45,514 bases of DNA from Stentor coeruleus (GCA_001970955.1 MPUH01000568.1:1-45514), one strand, 5' to 3'. Counted from the stretch's first letter, positions 10,114-20,687 are shown. Notes: generated by a model not told the origin, from the letters alone. Made by a program: numbers and translations.

Positions 10114-10956
10114 CCTTAGAATAAGGTATTTTAATTGCATTAAATAGCGCTTTGGTTCACTATTTTATTAAACTATATACAGCAGAATGGAAAATATATT
10201 GCATACTTAGCATACAAAATGCATATGAAAGATTTTGCATGAGAAAAATTATATTATAAATGTTATAGTCAAGTTAAATTAAATTTTGCATACAAATTTA
10301 ATATGCATTATTTTGAAAATAAATATTTTAAAACTATGTAGCCTGGTTAAAAAATGTTTATATGATGTAAAATTGTTGAAAATCAAAAAGTCAAAAAGTC
10401 AAAGCGATTTTATATAATAGAGCTTTATTGTATATTTTTATGCTGTTTATAATAAAAATCTGAGTCTTGGATTATTAGTCTATAATAATTAAATCATTTT
10501 ATGATTTGCAAGTAAAAATTAAGGTTTCTCAGTCTTATTAAATTTTGTGAGAAATCAGTAACTTTATTTACTAAGAAAATCTAATATTTATATAGAATCT
10601 CTAATTTTTTATAAGCTTAAATTAAGATAGGACTCAAAAAGGTTATAAACTCTCAAAATTTTAAAACTGTTACTGTTACAAAATAATTATAGCATACTAC
10701 TAATTTTTTTTTACTATTTTTACTCTTAAAACTGCGATTATTTGACCAACAAAAAACTTTAAAGTTTTAAAAATAAGCTAATAAGCAATTTTAATGAATC
10801 ATAAATTGAATCAACTAAATGATAATTAGCTTTATCATATCGCAATCTATTTATGCTTCATAATGAACTTCTTTTAGATATCAAAGTTTCCATAAAATCA
10901 CACCTAGTCTTACTAATACCATATAAGAATTGTTATGATTAAGATTCCGATTAGCA
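10114..10956. other. Gene-free stretch, 0.84 kb
   Basis: Very AT-rich; several scattered TTGCATAC/TGCAT words but no ordered repeat, ORF or RNA gene that I can support. Confidence 0.4.
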
Positions 10957-12525
10957 CTAATCATTGTCACTATCTTCTTCTAACGAGGAGTTTTCTTCAT
11001 CTTCATTAAGGTGTTCAACATGAACAGATACTTTAGCTTCTTCATACTCGATTTTTTCAATAAGCAATTCCTGAAATTCTTCAAAATCTATAACCCCATC
11101 ACAATTTGAATCAGCTTCGTCAATCAAATCCTCGATAACTTCCATAGGGATAATAGCCCCTGAGCTTAGCCAAGACATCAACTCATACTTTTCAATGCTA
11201 TCAGATTTATCCTTATCAAAATAATAAAAGGCTTTTCGTAGATTCTCTTTACAAACATAGCTTTCTTCTTCAAGTGATGCCCTTATAAATTCAGTATAAT
11301 CAATATCCCCATTTCCATCACTGTCAACAAGTTTCCAGATTCGTTCTACTTCTTTTAAAGCATCTTCTTTGCTCATATCCAAACGTAGACGATCTGTAAG
11401 CTCACTTCGAGAAATGACCCCATTCTTATCAACATCTAGTTCAGAAAACACTTTTTCCAAGCGTTTTAGTTCTTGATTATTTTCTTGGATTTGGCCTAGA
11501 ATAAATGTTTGAAAAAGCCCTTTGAGCTTGGGTTTCTTTGTCAATGATAGCATACGTGTGAGGGTTTTTCTAAAGACTTTATCATCAGTTGGTATGTTTG
11601 CTTTTGTTTGTATCCAAGGATGATCTAATGCTTGTTTGGCGGTGCATCGATTATTAGGATCTTTTTTTAGAAGAGACTCTAGTAGACTTTTGGCTAAAGG
11701 TGACAAATTCTCCATAAGCCCATCTTTAAGGTTAATATTAACTTGAGAGATTTTGTTGAAAATTTCGTCTCGGCTATTTCCATCAAATGGAAAGTTTCCA
11801 GTAAGCAGTAAATACATGATGACCCCACAGCTCCAGACGTCACATTTTTCATTGTAGTTCTCTTTGATTACCTCGGGGGCAATGTAAAAAGAAGTTCCAG
11901 TAAATTTTGATAGCCGCTTTCCCATGAAAAAAGTGGCAATATTGAAGTCTATAAGTTTCAAATGCAAATCTTTGTCTTTCGATGAGATTAATATGTTCTC
12001 TAACTTGATATCTCTATGCACAATCTTTTTATTGTGAATATAATTGACTGATGAAAAAATCTGATTCATTATTTTAGCTGCAGAGTCTTCGTCAAATTTT
12101 CCTACTCTTTCAAGTTCATCGAAAAGATCTCCTTCTGGACAATATTCCATAACAATGTAGTAGTATCTTACATCTTCGAAATACTCAAAAATTTTAAGTA
12201 TATTTGGGTGGTCTAGTGTTTTCAGTATATCGACTTCGTTTATGACAGACTTTTTATCAGCCAAATTTGTATTTAACCAAAGTTTATCAATAATTTTTAC
12301 AGCACGCTTCTCTTTTGTTCTAATGTGGTCACAGATCCACACTTCTCCATAAGATCCGTAACCAATTGGGAAGGATGTAAGGTTATAAATAGAAGAAAAG
12401 TGACTTTGATTTTCTTGGATAAATAATCCAGTATTAAAAAGTATATCTTCTATTGAATTGTATGAAGCTAAGCGCTTAGGCTTTTCTGTTTCTAGTTCAG
12501 TTCCAACAGAACAAAATGACCCCAT
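10957..12525 (-). CDS. Calcium-dependent protein kinase (CDPK) with DFN in place of DFG
   Basis: A 522-residue Ser/Thr kinase with its own calmodulin-like part. The N-terminus MGSFC offers Gly2 for myristoylation and Cys5 for palmitoylation, suggesting membrane attachment. Kinase features: glycine loop GYGSYG (55-60), Lys77, HRDIKLEN (170-177), APE (216-218). The metal-binding motif reads DFN (193-195) instead of DFG. A junction region precedes four EF-hand loops starting at D364, D401, D437 and D472, each with Glu at position 12. Such kinases couple Ca2+ to motility, secretion and ciliary behaviour in ciliates and apicomplexans. The acidic tail (about 505-522) is unusual. Single exon, solitary. 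Confidence 0.95.
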   Translation of the reverse strand: MGSFCSVGTELETEKPKRLASYNSIEDILFNTGLFIQENQSHFSSIYNLTSFPIGYGSYGEVWICDHIRTKEKRAVKIIDKLWLNTNLADKKSVINEVDILKTLDHPNILKIFEYFEDVRYYYIVMEYCPEGDLFDELERVGKFDEDSAAKIMNQIFSSVNYIHNKKIVHRDIKLENILISSKDKDLHLKLIDFNIATFFMGKRLSKFTGTSFYIAPEVIKENYNEKCDVWSCGVIMYLLLTGNFPFDGNSRDEIFNKISQVNINLKDGLMENLSPLAKSLLESLLKKDPNNRCTAKQALDHPWIQTKANIPTDDKVFRKTLTRMLSLTKKPKLKGLFQTFILGQIQENNQELKRLEKVFSELDVDKNGVISRSELTDRLRLDMSKEDALKEVERIWKLVDSDGNGDIDYTEFIRASLEEESYVCKENLRKAFYYFDKDKSDSIEKYELMSWLSSGAIIPMEVIEDLIDEADSNCDGVIDFEEFQELLIEKIEYEEAKVSVHVEHLNEDEENSSLEEDSDND

Positions 12526-13685
12526 TATTTATTAAATTATGATTTGAATATATTGGCTTATATTTGGTGATTTAATTTAGGGAAAAGATAAGGTTGTCTT
12601 ATAAATAAAAAACTGATAATAATGCTTTATTTTGTAAAGAGCTTAAAAATGATAATATCTTAATAGAATCCTATATTTATTATAATAAAACTTAATTTAC
12701 AAGAGACCCTTCATAAATAAATTCAATCTTTAGAACCTAATTATTAGATAGATATTTTCAAATGTACTGTGTTAGAGTTTAAAAACTATTATAAGAGAAA
12801 ATAGCTTAAGATTAGATTATTAATAAATTAAGCCTAAAGTTAAGAAAGATATATATTTAAAGTTAATAATTTTAATTACTATAGATAAGAATTTTTATAG
12901 TGCAGCTTGATAGAATGGATTGGGATTGTCTTTGATATAATATTGCTAAAGAATCATTTTTGATATTCTTTTATTGTTACAAAGACTATTTTCCCTAGAA
13001 ATATAGACTTGAGATAAACTTTAAAAGTTTAAAGGAAGAGATTTTCATTCATTTCTTACATAAAAAACAATGTAATCATTTGAAGAATATAAATAGAATA
13101 TGAATTAATTAATCTGAAAAAATAAAATTAAGCACTGAGTTAGACTTGAAGAATAGAATTTTAATAGATATTATGAAAGCAATAAAAACTTAAGAATTCA
13201 TCTAAAATTTGACTGTGATATGCACTAATATATGCTTACTGAACAAAACTAAAAATTAATTCCTAAAAATCAGTAAGAAAACAGGATTTTGCACAATCTC
13301 ATATATAGTACCGAAGATGCAAGCAATATATAGAGATATTAGAAGAAATTGCATGGGACTAGTAGAGTAAACAGTAACAAGTAGATTTACAGGAATTTTA
13401 CTATAATGATAAGAGCAAAAGATCAAGGCTAGCCAACATAATACAATTTTAAATTATCATAATCAAAAGAGCAGTAGTACGCCAGATAATTACTCCATAA
13501 AAATTATAGGATTTTGCTTTCAAACCAAAAGAGTTGATGAAATTTATATTAATTATAGAAAATTGGAATATATACCTAATGAATTCCAGTTTTATTTCCT
13601 CTATTTAATAATCACTTATAATATTAGAGTTTCACTGAATGAAAAATCTAAATTGTTAATTTAAACCTATTAAGCCTATATTTTT
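12526..13685. other. Gene-free stretch, 1.16 kb
   Basis: Upstream of the CDPK and downstream of the Cache gene. AT-rich; no ORF, RNA or ordered repeat recognised. The section at 13290-13540 is slightly richer in G and C but carries stops in all frames. Confidence 0.4.
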
Positions 13686-15188
13686 TTATTCTATAAATTC
13701 CAAATTCTTCAATAGTGGTTTAATTGAATTTAAGAGCTTTGGCGAACTGCTGTAAGGATAAAGTTTAGATTCCAATTCCTTATAAATCAAATCATCTCTA
13801 GGCCTAGTTAGTCCCCACATAAAGGCAGCAAAATTAGTTTCAATTGAATAATGATCCCAATATTTTTTCTGGCATGAATCAGCCAAGCTCTTTATTCCTT
13901 TAGAATGCTTTTGAAGTTTAGATAATGATTTGTTATAGCTTTTATTTGGATAAATACCTAACGAGCAAATAGTTTTAAATATCTTTTGAATAATCTTGAA
14001 TTGGTATCCAACTTCTTTCATAGGAACATAAATAAGTAAAGATATGCTTGTAAAAATAACTATAGAAAAAATGAGTGCAACCAAAAATGCAGCATTGTAA
14101 GCTTTATTAAAATTTCTCTCAACAATATTTGATGCTTCATTTATTTCATCGTAGTCAGCACAAATAATGAGATAATGCGTAATATTATTGTTGAAAGGTT
14201 GGACTGCAAATCTTGCAATAAGAAGCTTATCTCCATTTGCATCTGTAATATAATATTTTTCATTCAATGTTAAATTTTTTATCGTTTCCCACTCATTTTT
14301 ATCAATTCCACTGTAAGTTTTATTATATATCCTTATGGAATCAATTACGTTTGGATTTTCCCATCTATAAGGTTTAGTTAATATCATTCCCCCTTTCGAA
14401 ATAAGCATTATGAAACCATATTTCATAATTCTAATTTGTGTTATTTTATACGCGAGGCTTTTGAGTAGAATATCTATTGTAGATACACCTATGAATTTTC
14501 CTGATGGCTCGTTTATGGACTCTGCAACACTAAACATCCACTGCTTAAGACTAGCAGAAATATAAGGCTCTGTTATAATTTGATGATACTGTGCTGCTTT
14601 TGCTTTATAAAACCATTCTCTGATTAATGGAGTATACTTGCTATCAGATCTCACCCCTGGAAAAACATGAAATATTTGAGATTCGTAATACCCTTCATAT
14701 AAGTACCAATAATCTGAAGAATAAATTCTTTTGTATATAGGATCCATACAACTAACATTTTTCATAAGTTCTTCACCAGCTTGTATTCCAAGACTAGACA
14801 TATAACTAGGCTGAGTATAATTAAAAACTCCAGGTTGAATGCTTGTATACCATAATCTGTCATTTTGTGGAAGAGGACTTTTAAATTCATAATCTTTAGA
14901 AAAACTTAGCATTATAGTTGTAATATCATGCTTTTGCTTTTCAAAATTTATAAATTTTTCAAATTCAGATTCCAAATAAGCTTTTTGTAAATGCCCAATA
15001 TTTTTAAGATCATCAAATACCTTATCCTCAAAGGACTTTTCAGTTTCATTAGTGATAAGCAATTTTAGCCAGTCTAGTTGGTATTTTGTAATGAGGAATA
15101 ATATCAAGCATATTAAAAATCCGCTGCTAATTGTACCTATTTGAAACTGAGTACTAATAGATAATTTCCCAAAGGCATTGCACTTCAT
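13686..15188 (-). CDS. Cache-domain membrane sensor-like protein
   Basis: A 500-residue protein with two membrane segments (about 17-35 and 366-388) enclosing an extracellular region of some 330 residues, then a cytoplasmic tail of about 110. The extracellular part has the hallmark of dCache domains: PLIREWFYKAK (187-197) followed by ITEPYISAS (205-213) and a second PAS-like half with FIGVSTIDI. Cache domains bind small ligands in receptors and channel subunits. The tail has no kinase, cyclase or channel domain that I can see, so the output is unknown; it may work with a partner. Single exon, ATG at 15188. Confidence 0.75.
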   Translation of the reverse strand: MKCNAFGKLSISTQFQIGTISSGFLICLILFLITKYQLDWLKLLITNETEKSFEDKVFDDLKNIGHLQKAYLESEFEKFINFEKQKHDITTIMLSFSKDYEFKSPLPQNDRLWYTSIQPGVFNYTQPSYMSSLGIQAGEELMKNVSCMDPIYKRIYSSDYWYLYEGYYESQIFHVFPGVRSDSKYTPLIREWFYKAKAAQYHQIITEPYISASLKQWMFSVAESINEPSGKFIGVSTIDILLKSLAYKITQIRIMKYGFIMLISKGGMILTKPYRWENPNVIDSIRIYNKTYSGIDKNEWETIKNLTLNEKYYITDANGDKLLIARFAVQPFNNNITHYLIICADYDEINEASNIVERNFNKAYNAAFLVALIFSIVIFTSISLLIYVPMKEVGYQFKIIQKIFKTICSLGIYPNKSYNKSLSKLQKHSKGIKSLADSCQKKYWDHYSIETNFAAFMWGLTRPRDDLIYKELESKLYPYSSSPKLLNSIKPLLKNLEFIE

Positions 15189-15476
15189 TATGTTTATAAA
15201 TAATGGATATAAAACATCATCTAATCAGAAACAATAAGATTAAATAAAAATTAGTGCGTGTATTAAAATCACCTTAAGAGTAAATATTTTGCACACCCTA
15301 GTTTTGCAACTTGATTAAAAGCATATTATTTGCATGCATTTGATTCAAAAATAAGTTTGCAATCTATGCAAACATAAAATTAGTGTATTTAGTTTTCATT
15401 TTTTGAATGATTAGTTCAAGCGTCTCTAATATATACTAGATTTATAAATTATTGATGATTTCTATAAGAAAAAGAA

Positions 15477-16319
15477 TTAAGGTAAAGCCATTCCTAAATT
15501 GTTCATGATAGAACTAACCCATCTTTTAGTATTTTCTTCAGTAACCAGCGTCCCTTCTTTGAAAGCTGCTGGTATATATTTTTTCAGAAAGTCTTTTCCT
15601 TTAGTGTGCTCCGATATTCTCATAAAACACCTGACAATATGCTTGAGAAGTCTTTGTGATGGTTGTTCTTTGATCAGCTCAACCATATTATTGAGTACAC
15701 TACAAATCTAAATAGCAATCACCGTATGAAGTCTATCAAAAGTCTGACACAAATAATTAAGTCCATTTTCATCATATAGTATTTTCTGAATAATAAAGGT
15801 TGCCACAGTTTTCGATAGCTCGCTTCCTCTATCCATTATTCGTAAACATAAGGGAATGATTTCTGTATGTATAAGAAAGTTGATAACCTCAGGATCATCT
15901 GCTTTGACCAAGGCTCCAATCACACCAAGCGAAGTCAATTTCAGATATTCATATGGCCTTGAGTTACTTAGAGTGTTAAGAAAAGGGTAAAGGAATAATG
16001 GTATGTGAGCAGATAAAAATGAAGCCCGAGTATCAGTATGCGAAGCCAAGCATTGAAAAAGCGCAAGGACATTACAGACTTTATTTGAAGTCATGACGTT
16101 CAAAGTTGGTGGCACAAGCAGAGGGTAGACTTCCACAATTTCTTGCAATCTAAATAATAATTACAGAGCCGCGATAGTCCCGACTGAGTACCACAAAATT
16201 GGAGCAAGCTCAGGAAAGTTTTCTCTGTTCCTAGACAACTCTACAAGCGCTTCTTCTCTTTTTTCTGGGATCAGCAAGTCTAAGACTAATTGGTGCATCG
16301 TCGCTTTGAGATTTTCCAT
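15477..16319 (-). CDS. CNOT9: CCR4-NOT complex subunit 9 (RCD1/CAF40), three exons
   Basis: Exons 16319-16165, 16149-15723 and 15707-15477 join to a 270-residue protein. Introns are 15 nt: GTAATTATTATTTAG (16150-16164) and GTGATTGCTATTTAG (15708-15722). Spliced, the protein follows animal CNOT9 almost without gaps: [72 protein letters not shown] and [13 protein letters not shown]. The first joint makes the Leu-Leu of GTIAALLQ, and the second gives exactly the family spacing. CNOT9 is the armadillo subunit that binds GW182 tryptophans and other mRNA-targeting factors. Human length is 299. Its ATG is 31 bp after the stop of the reticulon-like gene. Confidence 0.95.
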
Positions 16320-16350
16320 TATATCTATTCAAATACTTTATATCCTAATA

Positions 16351-16911
16351 CTAATCTTTTTTACCTGCACAGCTTGCTTTCGGAATCATGCCTAAGACAA
16401 AGTGAAGTTTTTCTTTGATTGGGTTCTCTTCACAAAAGTGTTTGCATAACTCACAGACGTCGATTCCTGCGAATTTTACTAGGGCTGGCTTAATAAATGA
16501 CCATAGCGCTATTACCCAAGCAACTTCAAATAGTGTTAAGTTTAGACCTTCTAGAATGTAGCATAGGAAAATAAGTACTAAAGCTTTTGGCCCTGTAGCA
16601 TTTTTCCTAAACCAGTCAAAACTTTCATTTATTTTGTCGTAGAGCCTTTCATAAAGTTTTTTGACGGAGTTTTCGCAGTTGTGGCAGGATGAGCATTGAA
16701 GACAAGAGTCTTTGCCGATGATTTTGCATATTATTGACGCACAAAGAGCTGCTATGGCAATATTGCAAAATAGAGAAATGATTTGAATATCGTAAGCCCA
16801 AATTATGGTAAAGATTAAGTTCTCGATAACGCAGAGAGTTCCGGTGAGAGGAATGTTTTCCCAGGTTAGGTATTTGCAGCAAGCATTGTTGGGGTATTTC
16901 ATACAAGCCAT
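16351..16911 (-). CDS. Reticulon-like membrane protein
   Basis: A 186-residue protein with two long hydrophobic stretches (about 24-63 and 107-138), each long enough for a membrane hairpin, separated by a hydrophilic loop with a Cys cluster (C70, C73, C76, C79). The entry to the first hairpin, YLTWENIPLTG, resembles the start of a reticulon homology domain, and the two-hairpin layout fits. Reticulons shape ER tubules. The assignment rests on layout and a weak motif; another small multi-pass ER protein is possible. Single exon. The following gene, CNOT9, begins 31 bp downstream on the same strand. Confidence 0.6.
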   Translation of the reverse strand: MACMKYPNNACCKYLTWENIPLTGTLCVIENLIFTIIWAYDIQIISLFCNIAIAALCASIICKIIGKDSCLQCSSCHNCENSVKKLYERLYDKINESFDWFRKNATGPKALVLIFLCYILEGLNLTLFEVAWVIALWSFIKPALVKFAGIDVCELCKHFCEENPIKEKLHFVLGMIPKASCAGKKD

Positions 16912-17466
16912 TTATATTGTGTGGCAATCAACCTATCTGAGGAGCTAAGATTCTCCAAGGTTATAATTTTTATAGATAATGAACTGGTTATATATGCTAA
17001 ATAATCATGTGATTATCAAAATATATATTATTTGAGGATCACTCAATAGAATAATATACAAATTATTTTAATTATGATATAAACTTTGATACTTTATTAA
17101 ATGTTTAATTAAAGTTATTAATTATTTAGCAAAACTTTATATTGATAAAGATGATGATATTTAGCATTTTATTATATAATTCTACTATTAATGGTATAGC
17201 TTTTTTATTATTATTACAGTGAGCTATCGTCTGCTTATGTATACCCTCGTTCTTATTTTTTTTTAGTGTTTATGACTTCTCTTTTGTAATATATATAAGC
17301 ATGATGTAATTCTTGATTGTGGTATAGCTTTTAATTAAATTTAAATTAATAAAAGGTACAGTAATTGCATGCAATGCCTTCAATTTTTCAATAAGATTAC
17401 AAAATATCTTTGATTTTATTAGGAAAGCAATAGATTAAACATGATTTGTAAAAAAATATTTAAAGA
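16912..17466. other. Gene-free stretch, 0.56 kb
   Basis: Very AT-rich spacer between the ARMC9 stop and the reticulon-like start. Nothing recognised. Confidence 0.4.
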
Positions 17467-19323
17467 TTAGGCTAATTTATTGAGAACCGGTGTGCGAGGA
17501 ACTTTACTCTTAGGTCGATGACCTTGTATGAGATCATAAAAGTCAACTGGGGTATTTGAAGGGCGCTGTCGTTCAATGCTTGAAATATCATTAGAATAAG
17601 GTGTATAAAAAGATGCACGACTTTCAGGACCCAGCTGATATTGTCTCAAAAGCTCTTCTCCAAGTATAGCTGAATGGTCTAAAAGTTCATCAACATCTTC
17701 TTCATCTGAAACTTGATCGCTATCTTCATCAAAATTATCATTTTCTTCTTCTTGTTCATCATCAGAATAGCAACTATCTTCATACTCACACTTTAATTGT
17801 TCCAAAATAAAAAGTATTTGTTTTTTAAATGCTTCTTCAGAGTCATCATGAAGCTGTCTGAGTATTTTATCAAAACCCATTTTTAGGGCTTTTTGCTTAA
17901 GTGAAAGCCTTGTGAAAATTGAATAAAGTGTTCCGTTAATATAAGTTCTCAAGTTAGGGTTATCATGGTTAATCAAACTTGCAAGAAGAGGTAAAATATC
18001 AAGTCTTTCACAAACATCTTTACCAATAGTGGTCAATGATAGATTCATAAGAAGAGCTGAACAGTATTCAAGGCTGTATTCACTGAGCTCTTGGTGATTT
18101 CTTAAAGCCATAACAAGCCATTCAATTACCTTTGATTCAATCATTATAGTTTGAGGACCCCTTCGCAAACTAAGTTTCTGAAGATTTCCTATAATATTTT
18201 GCCTAAGAAGAGTATCTTTTTCTTCTTTTTTCATCAGAGAAACGAGCACTGGAATTAACTGAGAGTCTTTTAATAAATAAGACCTTCCTTGAACTTCTCC
18301 TGCAATAACATTTGAAAGCTTTGAAAGGTAGTCAACTAGTTTTAAACTACCACTTTGCAAAAGCTTTGATAGGCCAGATTCATTTATTCGGAGTATATCA
18401 TGGCTTATATACTCTTCTAGTACCTGCCTTCTAACTGAAGATGAGGATCTTGTAAGTCTCCATCTTAAAGCTTGCAAAAGAGCACAGTTTTTCAATTCGT
18501 CAGCTGATGAGAAAAGATCCCTCTTAATAGCTGCATAGTTCAATGCTACAAGACTTTCTTTATTGATTACAGGAATAAAAGAACTAGCATTGCTCACTGA
18601 ATCTTCTGAGCTTATAAGAAACCTTTCATATTCCAAAACTTTTTTTTTCATTAATTCTAAATTAGCTTCTCCAAGTCCTCCAATATGAGCGAGGAGTTGC
18701 TTTGAAATGCCAAGAAGACTAAAAGCAAAATTTGTCCATTTGCTGTTACTTTCTATTATAGCTGCACGTAAATATTCTTCATGATTTCTTGCTCTAACTA
18801 ACTCTTGAGAATTGTTTTGGGGTTTGTAATCACTAAGAGTTTGTAAATATTTACTAATCCTAGTTCGAAGCTCTTGAACCCAGCTTTGTGTGAAATATTT
18901 TTGGAAAGTTGGATGCTGGGCTGGGTTAGGAATATGGGGAAGAGCATAGAAAGGTAGAAATTCGTTTGTCTTGCAAAAGTCTGCACCTTTTGTACTGAGA
19001 AACTCTTTAAATATTTTGATTTCTTGGGCCCAGGCATCTTTTTTCCCTTGAATTACAGGGAAAATTGTGAAGTAAAAGCTCAAAAAGAACGCCAGTTTTT
19101 CGTATTCACCAACTTTCCACAGAGCAGGAATATATCTTTCCCAATTTTCAAAGAATTTTTTTCTATTGCCTTCATCATAATGCTTAAGGATAATTGCATG
19201 CCATTCTTTGTGAGTAACAATATTAGCTGAGTTCATTTCATTTTGCAAACAGTCTAATGTTTGAGTAAGGTTATTCAAAACTAAATAAAAGTGTGCAATA
19301 CCATGGGTTTCATTTAGTTCCAT
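17467..19323 (-). CDS. ARMC9: LisH/armadillo ciliary protein ARMC9
   Basis: A 618-residue single-exon protein. A LisH-like helix pair lies near residues 8-30. Residues 112-148 carry the most diagnostic block, FLPFYALPHIPNP with HPTFQKYF and SW, nearly identical in spacing to animal ARMC9 (FLPFYALP-x-x-PNP). The middle and C-terminal half (about 290-520) is armadillo-type helical repeats, then an acidic stretch (about 520-560) and a basic, Pro-containing tail. ARMC9 acts at the basal body and ciliary tip with TOGARAM1 and is a Joubert-syndrome gene in humans. It is head-to-head with the POC5 homologue, 274 bp apart. Confidence 0.88.
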   Translation of the reverse strand: MELNETHGIAHFYLVLNNLTQTLDCLQNEMNSANIVTHKEWHAIILKHYDEGNRKKFFENWERYIPALWKVGEYEKLAFFLSFYFTIFPVIQGKKDAWAQEIKIFKEFLSTKGADFCKTNEFLPFYALPHIPNPAQHPTFQKYFTQSWVQELRTRISKYLQTLSDYKPQNNSQELVRARNHEEYLRAAIIESNSKWTNFAFSLLGISKQLLAHIGGLGEANLELMKKKVLEYERFLISSEDSVSNASSFIPVINKESLVALNYAAIKRDLFSSADELKNCALLQALRWRLTRSSSSVRRQVLEEYISHDILRINESGLSKLLQSGSLKLVDYLSKLSNVIAGEVQGRSYLLKDSQLIPVLVSLMKKEEKDTLLRQNIIGNLQKLSLRRGPQTIMIESKVIEWLVMALRNHQELSEYSLEYCSALLMNLSLTTIGKDVCERLDILPLLASLINHDNPNLRTYINGTLYSIFTRLSLKQKALKMGFDKILRQLHDDSEEAFKKQILFILEQLKCEYEDSCYSDDEQEEENDNFDEDSDQVSDEEDVDELLDHSAILGEELLRQYQLGPESRASFYTPYSNDISSIERQRPSNTPVDFYDLIQGHRPKSKVPRTPVLNKLA

Positions 19324-19597
19324 TTTCTTTATTATATCTTTTATACCTATTAAATAAGTTGTTTGTATTGAACATGCTTATATTCATAAACAAAAATTAA
19401 GTAGCTTAAAGTAGCAAAGCATATTAAAGACTAGAATAGCTTAAAGAAACAAAGAATATTAAAGACTAGTGCAACTTAAAGATTTATATTAGTATTAATC
19501 TGAAGTAGTCTTGATAGAATTGTAGCTTCAATATGATTTTAAATTCAACTTCTGTAGTTTTATTATTTCTATACCATTTAAATGGTAATAATTCGTT
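19324..19597. promoter_or_regulatory. Shared upstream spacer of ARMC9 and POC5
   Basis: 274 bp between divergent start codons of two basal-body/cilium genes, so likely a bidirectional promoter. It contains a 35-nt imperfect tandem repeat (19412-19446 and 19447-19481) around the shared word ATATTAAAGACTAG. Confidence 0.5.
19412..19481. repeat. 35-nt imperfect tandem repeat
   Basis: Two adjoining 35-nt units, 19412-19446 and 19447-19481. They share ATTAAAGACTAG in the middle and CTTAAAG at the end and differ at several positions. They lie between ARMC9 and POC5. Confidence 0.7.
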
Positions 19598-20329
19598 ATG
19601 TCTTCAAAAGATCTACTTGTAAAAAATCTGTCATCGCAGTTTCAGGGTTTTATTGAAGCAGCTCAGGACACTATGTCTAATGTTTTTTCAGTTCAAGCTA
19701 AGGAGTTTGAAATTTATTTTGATAACGAGAAGAAAAAGTTCACTCAAGCAATCGGATTAAAGGACAAAGAAATAAATGATCTAATGATGATACTTAGACA
19801 TCTTACTGGGATAAAGAAGCTTAGAACTGAGCACTTGCATACTGTTTTTGCTAGAAATGAAAACAAAAGAAAGCTTCAGCAAGCATTATATGCCTGGATC
19901 TCATATTACAGCAAGAAAAAGCGAGCAAGAAAAATGAATGTCTATGTGCTAAACTTTTATAAAAGAAATTCATTAAGAAGAGATTTTAAAAATTGGAAAA
20001 AAGTGACGCAAATAATCCACAGAGAGAAATTCGCTAAGTTAAGTGCTGAGAAAATACAGAAGGAGATCGAAATAGCTACTAGCCAAGTTAATGAAGAATG
20101 CGATACAATGAGGAAAATGATTTGCGAATTGACTGAAGATCTTAGAAATGAGACATTAGCGAAGGTCCAGCTGAAACACAAGTTTGAGCAAGCACTTTAT
20201 AGGGGAATTTCTGCTTTGAATATTGAGTCTTCAGCAGTACAGCGAGAAAATGATTTCCATTCTACAAGTTTTAGCGAGAATAACAAGATCAAATATGCTA
20301 CACCTGGGAAAATTAATCTTTTTAAGTAA
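19598..20329 (+). CDS. POC5: POC5-like centriole/basal-body protein
   Basis: A 243-residue, mostly helical protein. Two Trp-containing centrin-binding-type repeats lie around W100 (ALYAWISYY) and W133 (FKNWKKVTQII). They are followed by a coiled coil and the block FEQALYRGISALNIES (196-211), which matches the conserved POC5 C-terminal block (MKKAFMRGVCALNLEA in animals). POC5 binds centrin in the distal lumen of centrioles and basal bodies. It is much shorter than human POC5 (575), lacking the long N-terminal region, as in other protist homologues. Single exon. Divergent from ARMC9. Confidence 0.82.
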   Translation: MSSKDLLVKNLSSQFQGFIEAAQDTMSNVFSVQAKEFEIYFDNEKKKFTQAIGLKDKEINDLMMILRHLTGIKKLRTEHLHTVFARNENKRKLQQALYAWISYYSKKKRARKMNVYVLNFYKRNSLRRDFKNWKKVTQIIHREKFAKLSAEKIQKEIEIATSQVNEECDTMRKMICELTEDLRNETLAKVQLKHKFEQALYRGISALNIESSAVQRENDFHSTSFSENNKIKYATPGKINLFK

Positions 20330-20501
20330 GCAAATATTTTTAGTGCCTAAAATAGAGTAATAAATTTAGTTATTATACAAAGTTATATGAAGGTTCTTGT
20401 ATGAAAATCTTTATTTTAAAATCAATGAGTTGAAATTTAGGTAAAAAATTTGTATTTTAGTCTAAGGTTTACACTTTTTAATCTGAATATAAAATTTATT
20501 A

Positions 20502-20687
20502 ATGAAATTTGTCATGAGACTGATATCCAAATGCTTTAAATGCAAAGAAGAAAAGGCTGAACAAAATCCTCAAGAAGTAGAATACAATGAAGTTCATAGC
20601 CAAGAGCTAGATTTTAGTTTCGGACCAGAAAAAAATTTACATTTAGCGGAGCCAATCCCGGAAGCGATGGGAAATAAAGATAACTAA
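20502..20687 (+). CDS. Small ORF, possible 61-residue protein
   Basis: ATG to TAA, 61 residues. The N-terminal 18 are basic and hydrophobic with two cysteines (CFKC), and the rest is acidic. Codon use looks like that of neighbouring genes, and the region is richer in G and C than its flanks, which is why I keep it. No family recognised. It follows POC5 by 172 bp on the same strand. Confidence 0.4.
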   Translation: MKFVMRLISKCFKCKEEKAEQNPQEVEYNEVHSQELDFSFGPEKNLHLAEPIPEAMGNKDN

